Source of the DNA: Strigamia acuminata
Taxonomy: Eukaryota > Arthropoda > Chilopoda > Geophilomorpha > Linotaeniidae
NCBI GenBank assembly: GCA_949358305.1
Contig: OX442318.1
Span: 8,852,501 to 8,916,500, forward strand
DNA length: 64,000 nucleotides
Direction: 5' to 3'
How positions within the stretch are numbered: the first letter of the stretch is position 1; each line of letters opens with the position of its first letter. The notes under the pieces are model-generated. The model was not told where the DNA came from and did not search any database. It saw nothing but the letters and a program-made list of their open reading frames with translations. The translations under genes were made by a program, and so were the position numbers. Below are positions 1 to 10,247 of this stretch, piece after piece.

Positions 1-52
1 CTGTTATTGTCTTTGTGAAGACAGTCATGTTGGTGAACAAAGTTCTGATGTC

Positions 53-332
53 ATGACATCATTGAATCTCAAATGATGAAATGACATCATTGAATCTCAA
101 ATGATGAAATGACATCATTGAATCTCAAATGATGAAATGACATCATTGAATCTCAAATGATGAAATGACATCATTGAATCTCAAATGATGAAATGACATC
201 ATTGAATCTCAAATGATGAAATGACATCATTGAATCTCAAATGATGAAATGACATCATTGAATCTCAAATGATGAAATGACATCATTGAATCTCAAATGA
301 TGAAATGACATCATTAAATATCAAATGATAAA
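53..332. repeat. 28-bp minisatellite, 10 copies
   Basis: Ten head-to-tail 28-bp units start at 53, 81, 109 and so on to 305. The first nine are essentially identical; the last carries several substitutions. Each unit contains a small inverted repeat, CATCATT and AATGATG separated by 8 bases, so every unit can form a 7-bp stem. It lies upstream of the last exon of a WSD-like gene and therefore probably inside that gene's intron. Confidence 0.97.
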
Positions 333-1079
333 ATTCAACTTGGATCTTGGAACTATTTTTCACTTAGCAACTGTTGTTTACAGTATCCATACACTAGGCC
401 TGATTGCTCAGATTGGATGTATACACAGACAAAATAGTGCAAACTTTGAGTTCATTGTTTACATTGTTGGCTGTTTATGGAATGAAATTATTTTAGGATC
501 TCATTCAGCATGATATAACAGTCCTTCACGTTTAATATTGCAACAATCTGTGAATATCTTATACATGTGTTCCCCTTGTTAGAAACAAACAATTCATTCA
601 CATTAGGCCTACGTTACAATCTGAAATCCATCTATCATTGTTCCCACAAACTTGTGCAACAATACTTCTTTGTTGTTTAGTCCAGAAATCTAGATTACAA
701 CTCATTTACCTATAGGTCATTTTGAAATTCAATAGATCGACAAGGAAATCATTTTGCAAAAAGATAAGTTTATGTGAATTATTTCCTATCTGTATATGAG
801 TATATTAAAATATTCATTTCTCAATAAGGAATTATTTGTGAATTTATTAGAATTGCATTAAATCCACAAACTAGTTCTGGAAGCAAAAGAACTTGATTCC
901 GGAACACTTACACCATAACTGCACGTGCTCAAAATTTCCTACGATCAACTCGTTCAAAATCGATTTGATAACCATGTTTTTATAATTGGTTTTTCACAAT
1001 TTGAAATTGAATGCACCTATTGATAAGGTTTTCAAGGCTGTGTCTTGTGTTTTCCTCTAAACGCGTTTTTTCCTTACAG
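333..1079 (+). other. AT-rich non-coding stretch, probable WSD intron
   Basis: No coding potential or repeat structure is evident. It ends in a polypyrimidine tract and AG at 1078-1079, the acceptor of the exon starting at 1080. By analogy with the two complete copies it is the 3' part of the single intron of the leftmost WSD-like gene, whose first exon lies outside the window. Confidence 0.5.
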
Positions 1080-1222
1080 CTATAGTGATAGTAATCACAA
1101 GCTTCAATGGAAAAATTCAACTTGGAGTATCAGCTGACGAAGTAATCATGGCAAAGAATGATGTTAACTTTCTGATACAATCATTTACTGAAGAATTTGA
1201 AGAACTAGAAAACAATTTGTGA
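1080..1222 (+). CDS. WSD/DGAT-like acyltransferase, last exon only (partial)
   Basis: This 143-bp exon follows an acceptor ending in TTACAG and reads, in the phase-1 frame used by the two complete copies, about 47 codons ending in LENNL and TGA. Residues such as SFNGKIQLGVSADE match the end of the WSD1-like C-terminal domain, where a glycine-containing strand is followed by a conserved Ala-Asp. The exon is the same length, 143 bp, in all three copies. It is the 3' end of a third tandem gene; exon 1 lies beyond the left edge. Nothing in it is broken. The stop is TGA rather than the TAA of the other two. Family assignment rests on the complete neighbours. Confidence 0.85.
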
Positions 1223-1299
1223 ATTTTCAATTATGTAATGAAGATTATGGAAAGGAGCTCTATTGCCATCATGTATTAATGTAATTTCGGGTTACAATA

Positions 1300-2392
1300 A
1301 CTGGCGCGGAATGAATGAGCGCGGAAAGAAATTCCGCGTTTATTCATTCGCGCTTATTCAGTTCTCGGCTGATCATTCCGCGCCTGTTCAGTTGTGGTAA
1401 TGAGAATTCCGCGCTCAGGCAATTCCAGAACTGACTAAGCGCGGAATTATTTACAGAACACCATTCCGCGCTTATTCAGTTCTAGAATTGCCTGAGCGCG
1501 GAATTCTCTACAGCACACCATTTCGCGCTCAGGCAATTCAAGAACTGAATAAGCGCGGAATGGTGTTCTGTAGAGAATTCCGCTAGGAGACGGGAGGGGG
1601 CTTCACTGCAATGAGCGTTTGTTCAATTTTCGTCGTAATTTGCTGATTTCTTCTTTTTAACTAAATTTAATGAGAAATATAAGGACGCCAACGTTTTCAG
1701 CGGCAGATTACACATAGGATTCATGTGTTAAATATTCCTAAAGGTCAATTTTGAAAATTAGTCTTTTTTTTAAATTTCAAAATTAAATTCTATTTTGGTC
1801 ACGGCTTCCGCCAGATAAAGCTCTAGTTTGTTTACAATTCGTGGTCAATCGAAATTCAAAATGAAAATGGTGAACATGAAAGTTAATCGGTTTTTCAAAA
1901 AAATACCCAAGTTTAATTACGAAGACATGCATTTTAAACGATGGTCACTAATTGGACGAATCGTGTCGTTAAACGAACATTTTTCAAGTGTGAGAATTTT
2001 GGTTGAAAAAACGTCCAAAATTGACTTTAAAAGCCTAAAAACCACGAAAATAAGTAAATTCGATTGGAAAACAACAAATTAAAAACTTGTATTGCTTTTC
2101 GTATTCCGCGCTTATTCAGTTCCAACTTTTGTCCATATTCCGCGCTTATTCAGTTCCAACTTTTGTCCAAATTCCGCGCTAATTCAGTTCCAAACTTTGT
2201 CCAAATTCCGCGCTAATTCAGTTCCAAATTTTAACAAATTCCGCGCTTATTCAGTTGACAATGTTGGCATTCCGCGCTAATTCAACAATTGAATTCAAAA
2301 TTCCGCGCTTATTCATTCCGCGCCAGTTCAATTTACTGAAATAACGGGTCTGTAAAAAAAATTAATTCCGCGCCAATTCATTTCGCGCCAGT
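1300..2392. mobile_element. TA-flanked TIR element rich in CCGCGC motifs
   Basis: About 1.1 kb bounded by imperfect terminal inverted repeats of roughly 28 bp, beginning ACTGGCGCGGAATGAAT on the left and mirrored at 2365-2392 on the right, with TA on both outer sides (1298-1299 and 2393-2394). Inside, motifs such as GAACTGAATAAGCGCGGAAT recur many times in both orientations, in two blocks (about 1300-1590 and 2100-2390) around an AT-rich core. No transposase is visible, so it is non-autonomous. The TA duplication suggests a Tc1/mariner-like mechanism, but the superfamily is not proven. Short open frames in the core look like chance. Confidence 0.75.
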
Positions 2393-2731
2393 TATGAATC
2401 CACGTAATTTCAAATTATCATTTTAATTAAAACAATTAAAATATTGAACCTTATGGTAATTAATAAGTCTGCAGTTACTAAACTTTGTAAAGCCAAGTGT
2501 TATCTATTTACTCTGCATATATTGAACTAATTTAACCCTTGGAGGCATAAGGGTAAAATGTGCCGTTCTGGTATAAGGCATTACAAATTTATGGACAAAT
2601 TTCAGGTCAATTAGTTAAAGCGCCGTTTTGATTTCTGAAAGTTTGCAACTAATTTTATAGAAGGCACTAGTTATGAACAGTGAAAAAATATATTTTTTTA
2701 CCAACTAGTGGTTTGTTTAAACACTACTGGT
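2393..2731. other. Spacer without recognised features
   Basis: AT-rich sequence between two mobile elements; no gene or repeat seen. Its last 8 bases (2724-2731, CTACTGGT) are the left target-site duplication of the next element. Confidence 0.5.
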
Positions 2732-3810
2732 TAAGCTTGTTAACGGATCGGATCGGTGCGGATCCACGGGTAATCCGCATCCGATCCGAATCTCGCGGAT
2801 TGCCGAAAAAGCAATCCGATCCGATCCGTGCGGATGAACCGCACAATCCGGATCAATCTTCGTCCAATCCGATCCGATCCGCGGATAGGTCGGATCGATT
2901 TGCGGATTTAATTCTTTTTTTGCTTTTATTTTTTCCAGACTTTAATTCAATTCAGATTCACCAAATTTGCCCCGAATTCAATAGTTTTGAATTCGGGGCA
3001 AATTTGGTGAAAACGCTTTCTTCGTTTTTAATCAAAACGAAGAAAACGTGCGATGTTTTCTTCACGTATCATGATTCACGAATAATATTCGTGATACGTG
3101 AAGAAAACGTCTCACATTTTTTTTTTAAAACCAAGAAAATGTGAGACGTTTTCTTCACGAATCGAATCACGATCATTCATTCGAGTTTGCGGCGATTTGG
3201 GTAGAAAGAATCTTGGATACGACACGAACACACGAGACACGACACACGATTGTAAAAAAAAATACAATTAAAACTTATACGATTTAAAACAATCAATAAA
3301 GAACAATATAATTTTATTCATTTCATTGCAAAAAATGAAATGGATAAAAATCCTTTTGAATTTTATAACAGTATTAGGAATCCTAAATTCCTAATACTGT
3401 TATTTATTGTTATAAAATAAAAGATTCTTGATCTTGTCCCACGTGCAGATTCACCAAATTTGCCCCGAATTCAAAACTATTGAATTCGGGGCAAATTTGG
3501 TGAATCTGCAAATTTGGTGAAAACGCTTTCTTCGTTTTTAATCAAAAAACTAAGAAAACGTCCGACGTTTTCTTCACGAATCAACGCTTTCTTCGTTTTT
3601 AATCAAAAAACGAAGAAAACGTCGCACGTGCAGATGGCTCGGATCAATCCGCGGATCAGCGGATTCTCATCCGCGGATTGACCGTGCGGATGGACCGCCG
3701 AACCGATCCGCAAAAAAATGGCGGCCGGATATTTCGATACGATCCGCATCCGATCCGATCCGATCCGATCCGCGGATTGGCGGATGGGTCGGATCGGATT
3801 AACAAGCTTA
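2732..3810. mobile_element. hAT-like non-autonomous element with GGATC-rich ends and internal hairpins
   Basis: A 1079-bp element with perfect 12-bp terminal inverted repeats (TAAGCTTGTTAA at 2732-2743, mirrored at 3799-3810) and an exact 8-bp target duplication CTACTGGT at 2724-2731 and 3811-3818. An 8-bp duplication is the hallmark of the hAT superfamily. Subterminal regions are built from repeated GGATC/CGGATT motifs. The interior holds several near-perfect hairpins: about 2955-3012, 3445-3512 (which contains the same hairpin in opposite orientation), about 3055-3110 and 3353-3418. No transposase is present. Confidence 0.85.
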
Positions 3811-3818
3811 CTACTGGT

Positions 3819-4198
3819 AAATGCGAAAAGCTGTTAACTGAAGCGCTCTTTCTTAGGAAGCAAAGCCAGCATAATAGTTTTTCTGGAGTTTTAAGAGGCA
3901 GAACATTTGCATTTAGCGTAATTAATTAAATAAATGACCAGTGACTTAAAATTTCACCTGAGTTAAGGTTCAGTAATATGATATAAACAAAATCACAAAT
4001 TTTCAGCAAAAAAATCAATAGGAAAAAAAAATTTTCTATTCAAGAAAGAGCTTATCCGTAAATCCGTGTAGCGTATAGCCTCATGCCTCCAAGGATTAAG
4101 AGAATAAACTACCTTTTACTACCCATGCCACATTGAAGTAACATTTATTTATTATTGTTTTCTTTTTTTATTTTCAAAAGCAACTAGAGTTACATGTA
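3819..4198. other. Spacer without recognised features
   Basis: AT-rich DNA between two mobile elements. I see no gene, long repeat or regulatory element in it. Confidence 0.4.
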
Positions 4199-4344
4199 TA
4201 CTCTTTCCGAACTCAAGAAGAGCCCTGGAAGCAGTGCTCCCATTGACCTACTTGGAACTGCAATGCAACTACTGCTACACTAGTGAGATAGCTCGGCCAA
4301 TGGGAGCCCAGCTTCCAGGGCTCTTCTTGAGTTCGGAAAGAGTA
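4199..4344. mobile_element. 146-bp foldback MITE, TA target duplication
   Basis: An almost entirely palindromic element. The first 34 bases, beginning TACTCTTTCCGAACTC and ending at GGAAGC, are repeated perfectly in inverse orientation at the right end, and the match continues with few mismatches through GCTCCCATTG. TA flanks both sides (4197-4198, 4345-4346). The transcript would fold into a long hairpin with a loop of a few tens of bases. Confidence 0.88.
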
Positions 4345-5002
4345 TAGCTACATTTTTTGCCAGTGAGTAATATCAAGAATACAAAAGAACTCGATCACAA
4401 AGTTCTTCTCTTTAGAGCTTTGATCGAAATCTATTAGCCAATGTGTTCTCTTTTAAAAACCATATGGAAGGATTAATCCCATTCCGATAAAGCAAACTTA
4501 TCATCTCCTCATTATGCGCTTACAATACACGATTTTGTGGAAACAATCTTATCACAAAACAAATATTTCATACAGTATAAAAGCCATATACTATTCAAAT
4601 TGCGCAAAACATTCTACACTTGCAAATAACATCACGATTATCGACCTAGTAACTATCTTTCAGCGCTATGTTGAAAATAACTCTGTTGACTAGTTTATTA
4701 CTGTTTTATTATTTCGTTGTTTTCAGCATAATAGAGCCAAATATTCAGGCTTAATACTACTAAACCAACCACTAGTGTTAGGAAATCGACTGTTCAGAAT
4801 CGGATACCGCATTGTATAAATTTGGCATCAAATTTGGCAACATTAATAATGGTTTAAATAGATTCCAGGTGTGTATTTGAAAGATCTAATCGTATCACCA
4901 GCAAACAAAAGAAGTATTCTGTTTTAAACTGCAGTTAAATTCACTAGAAAAACACTAACTTCGCCTCAACATTGCAGACACAAGTCAATTCCGCTGATCA
5001 AA
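4345..5002 (+). promoter_or_regulatory. 5' flank of WSD-1, duplicated upstream of WSD-2
   Basis: From about 4377 the sequence is repeated in two pieces upstream of the second gene. The stretch to about 4650 corresponds to roughly 9975-10240, and 4660-5002 corresponds to roughly 11480-11826. The second copy was split by later insertions. The stretch ends in CCGCTGATCAAA just before the ATG. No clear TATA box could be assigned. Confidence 0.6.
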
Positions 5003-7606
5003 ATGGGCGAGTTTCTCGTAGCACTTATTTATTTTTCAATAACAGCCATTTTTTTGGCATTGCTTCTTCCACTACTACTGATATCTGAATTCTTCAGGCA
5101 GTTAGTACGACTTTACCTCTGCCTGAAACACGAGCGCTGGATTAGCTTCATCGACTGCCCGGACAGCGTGTTTCTAATGCACAAAGAAGAGCATGGAGCA
5201 CTCATAAACTTCTACATGATTTTCCGAGGTACTTTTGACTTGCAAGAAATGAAAAACACAGTTAAGAATAAGTGGACTGACGTAACGCGTAACGGCCAAC
5301 ACAAGTACGCTCATCTTCGGCAACACGCCGTTGACACGTGCGGATATTTCTTTTGGTTGCCGGACAACAATTTCTCAATTGACGACCACGTCCAAGTGGT
5401 AAATTGTAAACCACCCAGAAATCAAAGCGAACTGAATGACATATATTCCCATCTCGTTAGTCAATGGTTACCTAAAGACCGATCACCTTGGTCAGTGCAG
5501 CTTTTTCCATTAGACGAAGCCTTTGCCGGCGAACCTCGTTACGCAGTTGTAATAACAACCGAGCACTACCTCGCTGACGGTTACAACCTCGTCCGACTGT
5601 TAAATAAATGCTTTCTAGATGAAAAACCAATCAAACAGATACCTTCAAAAACGAAAACACCATTTTCACTTACTGCTTTTCTTACCGACTTGTTCTACTA
5701 CCCCAAATATTGCAACCTGGATCAGTTTACTCGAGGAGACAAGAATATTTTACACGGTCCAAAGCAAACTACCAAGAAAACCGTCGCGGCATCGCCACCT
5801 ATTTCTTTGTCGAGAGTATCGAGAATTAGGAAATCAACTGGAACTTCTGTCAATGACATTATGGTATCGTGCATAGCCGGAGCATTAAAGAGATATTTTT
5901 CTCAGCACAAATCACCACCACGGAATGATGTACATGGCTTTATTCCTGTGTCGATGCAAAGTGAATATGAAGAAGTTAATTTTCAGAATAGGGTGTCCTA
6001 TTTTGTAATGCCGCTTGAAGTGAATAAAGAGACTGCATTGGAGAGGTTGAAAACTACAAGCAAAGTTGCAAGCAGATTGAAAAATACACAGTTCACTTAT
6101 TTCAACTACCTAATGGTGAAACTTCTCACAAATCAAGTTCCCACTTATATCGCTTGCAGAATATTTTATTACCTCTTTGATAGTACTATCTGCATAACTA
6201 ATGTGCCCTGTCATCAGGACCAGTGTTTCGATAATTTTGGTCAGGAACTATTGGCGTATGGGGGTTTTTGTCCACATAATTACACACAAGGTAAGGAAAT
6301 AAGCTAATAGCCAGGTTCAAATTTAATTACCGTATTTTAAAAGAAAAAGAATTGCGGCTGTTATTCAAAACTGCCATTTTGGTCACCAATTACAATACCG
6401 TACTTTTGCAAAAATACGGTATCCTTGGTGTTTCAGCCACAGCTACTATTAGAGGGTGACTCTTAATCGATACAATACGCTAGTCAATTTAAACAAATAA
6501 GTTACAATTTTCTTTGCAACTCCACCTAAAAAGCGTGTCAAAAGAATTTTACACCGATGTTTACACACAAAAAATATGGCTTTACAAATTGTAAATGTTC
6601 CAAAAGTTAATGTGGAAATGTGAGCTTTACAGTTTTTGAATTTAATCACTTTGTAAATTTCATGTGTAAATTAGACATTAAATTTATGTTGCTTGTAAAT
6701 CATTTGGAAAGTTAATGAATGAGTTTATCACCAGCTGGCGATATATTTCAAAAATAAAAAACTAAAAAATTTACATTTGTTAAATATGGGGTTGGTTGTA
6801 TTAATTTTACTTCAAAACTTAATTAGAATATCATTGTTGGAGTTAAATGAAACAAAAAGGTGATACAAATTCGGTAATTTAACATTTTAATTTGGTTTTA
6901 GAATTTGTAACAACCAGGACATTGTTGTGAGCTTGTATCATTGCCTTCTGTTGATTTTGTTCACTTTTTTGATTGAGGCTATGAATCCTCTGCATATCTT
7001 GTGTGGGATTTATTTTCATGGAATAATAAAAATACAGTATTTACATGTAAATGTTTTGAAATAAATTATAATAAATTTAGAAGTTTAAAATAACATATTT
7101 AAGGTTTAAAATTATAAAATTAAAAAAAAGAATTAAATTTAAATTTAATTTATTGTTAAAACTGACAAATTTAAAATTAAATTTAAATTTAATTTATTGT
7201 TAAATCTGACAAATTCGAAATTTACAAACTGTAAAGTTATTGTGCGTGTTCATTGTAAAAGGTCTTTTTAATTTTGTAAAGTTATTGTTTAAAACAAAAA
7301 TTTACAATCTTTGTAAATGTGACTTTACAAAGCCAGTTCAAAGTTACATTAACTTTTCAGCAATTAAAAGACATGTAAAGCAATATTTTTTTCCAGTGTA
7401 ATTAGGGATTTTGCTTTTTATTTTGTGCAATATTTTCATCTGATCAACTTTATTTCTTTTCAGCCTCAGCTATATCAATCACAAGTTACAATGGAAACGT
7501 TCAACTTAGTGTATCAGCTGACGAAGCAATCATGGCAAAGAATGATGTTAACTTCCTTATACAATTATTTGCTGAAGAATTTGAAGAACTTGAAAACAAT
7601 TTGTAA
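5003..7606 (+). CDS. WSD/DGAT-like O-acyltransferase WSD-1 (two exons)
   Basis: Exon 1 is 5003-6290 and exon 2 is 7464-7606; the donor is AAG|GTAAGG and the acceptor TTTCAG, joined in phase 1 to give 476 codons plus TAA. The N-terminus has a long hydrophobic stretch (about residues 3-27), suggesting membrane anchoring in the ER or lipid-droplet system. The active-site motif of wax ester synthase/diacylglycerol acyltransferases, HHxxxDG, appears as EHYLADG at 187-193: the catalytic second His and the Asp-Gly are kept and the first His is Glu. The C-terminal WSD1 domain is recognisable around 275-300 (TGTSVNDIMVSCIAGALKRY) and ends in exon 2. Known members esterify fatty alcohols or diacylglycerol with acyl-CoA; the substrate here is unknown. 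The start was chosen because MGEFLVALIYFS is shared with WSD-2. The gene looks functional. Confidence 0.88.
6580..7380. mobile_element. Insertion in the WSD-1 intron with inverted CTTTACA ends
   Basis: The WSD-1 intron is 1173 bp and that of WSD-2 only 230 bp. The extra DNA starts CTTTACAAATTGTAAATG and ends with ACATGTAAAG, and a second inverted pair, AAAAGTTAATGT, lies a few tens of bases inside each end. Flanking intron sequence matches WSD-2 on both sides. It is therefore an inserted, non-coding, probably MITE-type element. The exact ends and the target duplication are uncertain. It holds two copies of a TTAAATTTAAATTTAATTTA-type segment near 7135-7200. Confidence 0.6.
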
Positions 7607-7628
7607 ATTTTCAATTTTGTGTAATGGG

Positions 7629-8138
7629 CAGTGTTGTATCTCGTTCATCACCGTGTGAACTAGTTCACGCTCACGTTCAGTACAATTTTTTTCAAAGTGA
7701 ACTAAGTACAAGTTCACGAACTTGAACCAATAGTTCAGTTCACTTTTCCAATATTTTTTTAAAAAATTGAAATGTTTTTTTTTTTATGTTCTGTGGTTTG
7801 CAGATGGAAAAAAAACACTTTTTTTTAGTAAAGCAGTCGTTTTCATTGATTTTAATGACAAAAACGACTGTTTTCGCAGTTTTCATTGTAAAAAGTGATC
7901 AAAATGAATGTTTTAATGATGAAAACGTCATCAAAACGTTGCAAACAGTTACGTTTTTGCGACGTTTTCATCATCAAACATGGTAAACGCAAACTTCGTT
8001 CAAGTTCACTCTTAAAAGTAAACTAAGTTCGTTTTTTGCGTTTATTTGTAAAAGTGAACTAGTTCGCGACCTTAGTTCGCGAACTAACGAACTTATTTCG
8101 CGAACGTGAACTAATAGTTCGCGTTCGATACAACACTG
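7629..8138. mobile_element. 510-bp hAT MITE directly downstream of WSD-1
   Basis: Terminal inverted repeats CAGTGTTGTATC (left, 7629-7640) and its inverse (right end at 8138), flanked by exact 8-bp duplications GTAATGGG at 7621-7628 and 8139-8146. CAGTG ends plus an 8-bp duplication are diagnostic of hAT elements. The interior has many copies of AGTTCACG/GTGAACT-type motifs, as expected for subterminal transposase-binding repeats. No transposase. The element begins 22 bp after the WSD-1 stop codon and so probably lies in the 3' UTR. Confidence 0.9.
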
Positions 8139-8146
8139 GTAATGGG

Positions 8147-8744
8147 GAGAGGGGAAGGCCTACAAAAATACTGTAAGCATACATTGTGACCCCTTAACCT
8201 TACGGTGGTGTTATCCATCATAAATTTAAAATTAAAAAAGTACAAAATTTTGGACGTTAAAATCGACCTTATGTTGGAGCAGGGATGGTTAACAAAATTT
8301 GTGCGAATTATATATGGAGATGCAAATAGCCAAGTTGAAATTAAATAAGTCAATTTACCCAGCCAAATTGCAATTTTCTTTGCTACTTTGAATGTTCGCG
8401 CTCCATCCTTTTAATCATGTCACTATGTTAATTTGTGACACTGCCTGTGCGCAGCGCCACACCTGTGTACTTTCACGTATTAAATCACTTATGCAAATAA
8501 GCTCATCTAGCTTGCCACGTGTCTGACTTCAATCCTAATGAATCTTCACCGATCAAGAACATGGAACACAATACTACTCAACATAAAAAGTGTGACATAA
8601 GAAATTTTACACAGGTGTTTATTCATAAGAATTGATAAGTAAAACCAAATCGAATTGAATTCGATTACAGTCGAAGCTCTTTATAACGAATCACGATATA
8701 ACGAATTATCTATATAACGAATACCTAAAAATGGCTGGTTTGGT
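8147..8744. other. Mixed spacer with remnants of a WSD intron and a pogo/Tigger-like end
   Basis: Around 8345-8400 and 8600-8668 the sequence resembles intron segments of the WSD genes (compare 13150-13290), which suggests a decayed further WSD copy. At about 8671 a stretch starting CAGTCGAAGCTCTTTATAAC followed by repeated ATAACGAAT looks like the terminus of a pogo/Tigger element. No matching second end was found. Confidence 0.35.
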
Positions 8745-9062
8745 TGGCTAGCCAAGCGTTATCCGTTCACTCTACAGTTTTTTACGAAAGAAAATAACAT
8801 ACCTTTGTCCATATGTGACGCGTTGAATGGAAAGAGCTGAGACAGATATAAAATAAATATTTGGAGATCCTCAAAACCTTTGCTCTTCTGCTTCATGGTC
8901 ACATCATTCATCGTGGTTTACCCAAGAGTTTACTTATATACCAGTCAGCAGACAGCTAATTCTAATTTATCACAATAAAAATTAAATTCAAATATATTTT
9001 TATTTTCATTTCAAGTGTACCATATTTTACCAAAACACATTTCCTAAATGCAACGTCAAAAA
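8745..9062 (+). pseudogene. Decayed 5' end of a carbohydrate sulfotransferase gene
   Basis: The sequence from 8745 matches the 5' flank of ST-C, D and F (AGCCAAGCGTTATCC and onward). From 8859 it matches exon 1 of the sulfotransferase array: ATTTGGAGATCCTCAAAACC then TTGCTCTTCTGCTTC, and a degraded acceptor with the start of exon 2 near 9016-9060 (TACCATATTTTACCAAAACA). The start codon is gone (AAT in its place), the signal-anchor frame is broken and the splice donor is altered. Exons 2 and 3 are missing beyond this point. It is a relic that links the WSD and sulfotransferase families in one duplicated unit. Confidence 0.75.
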
Positions 9063-10247
9063 ATCCACAAATGCTATGCACGTGTTTCTATTTACAATAT
9101 GGATACCCTATAAAATAAAAAAAATCAATATTTATACATTCTTTGCAAATGTAAACAGTGTACACACAGTAGCTGCATTCAAAAAGTCGATTAAATAACA
9201 TTTTTAAACAACACGACTGCGGGAAGTCTCGCAGAGCACATGCGCAAAGCAGTTAATTACGTTTAACCGTTATTTTAAACTGATTTTTCGAATGCAGATT
9301 TTATTTTAATTTGTCGTAAAGTTACCAATTGCTTACTATAAGGTGAATTTGTAAGATGGAACCAAATCAGTAGTGCTTGGAATACGTTTGTATGAGACGG
9401 GACAACTTCGGTTGACACAAAAATGGCGGATGGGAAGTCCTGTCGTAGCCGCTTCGCGCCCAGATCCGATCAAAATCATGCATTGCGATTATTTCCTTCA
9501 GCACCATCCAGTGGCAACACTTAAAGCTCATATTATCTTGCTTTCTCAACCGGTGGCATGTTTTTCTTTACTAAAAGTTGTTGTTGTATTTTATTTGTAT
9601 AATAACACGTAATTTTGGTCCGGACTATACAGCTTGCACTGTAAATTTCGAATAATTGTTTTAATTTAAAATCGATATGCTATGATAAATGTTTTATCAT
9701 ATAATTTTTCAGGAAAAAATTATTAATTTACACTGTAAAATTAAATAAAATTGTGTTTTTTGCTTCATAATCTCAGGCTCATAATTGTAATAAATGACTG
9801 AAGAATAAAATAGTAACTAAAGGAACACACAGGTATACAAGTATATCGGTTAGTTAGGGGTCATTTTTCCATTCAGGTCTCTAACCGACTAACATCATAT
9901 TTTTAGAATTTAATGCATTCAATACTGAATCTTTACATGACCATTTTTTAAAACAAATCAGCACTAATATCTAGAATACAAAAGAAGTGGATGACAAAGT
10001 ACTTCTCTTTAGAGCTTTGATCGAAACCTATTAACCAATGAGCTCTATTTTAAAAACAATGTGGAAGGATTAATCCCACACCCATGAAGCAAACTTATCA
10101 TCTCCTCATTATGCGATCACAATACACGATTTTGTGGCAACAATCTTATCAGAAAACAAATATTTCATACCGTATGAAAGCCATATGTAATTCAAATGGC
10201 GCAACACATTCTACACATGCAAATAACATCACGATTATCGTCCAGGT
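9063..10247. other. Duplicated spacer, paired with 13880-15050
   Basis: Most of 9080-9600 is repeated at about 13870-15030, interrupted there by a solo LTR. The block includes a MITE (9173-9297) and a stretch from 9375 beginning GGAATACGTTTGTATG that is nearly identical in both copies. Its two antisense open frames contain no recognisable domain and I regard them as chance. About 9975-10240 is the copied WSD 5' flank. Confidence 0.6.
9173..9297. mobile_element. MITE with CTGCATTC ends, copy 1
   Basis: The left end CTGCATTCAAAAAGTCGATT is mirrored on the right by a TTTTTCGAATGCAG end; the element is about 125 bp. A second copy lies at 14631-14755 in the paralogous block. The core GCATTCGAAAA is shared with the ends of the larger element at 59810-60538, which suggests one family. 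Confidence 0.65.

Noticed and set aside
53-332. CRISPR-like repeat array
   Set aside because: Units are contiguous with no spacers and lie in an animal-type genome; it is a minisatellite.
2680-3144. 154-aa open frame
   Set aside because: Runs through GGATC arrays and hairpins of a hAT-like element; composition is repeat-driven.
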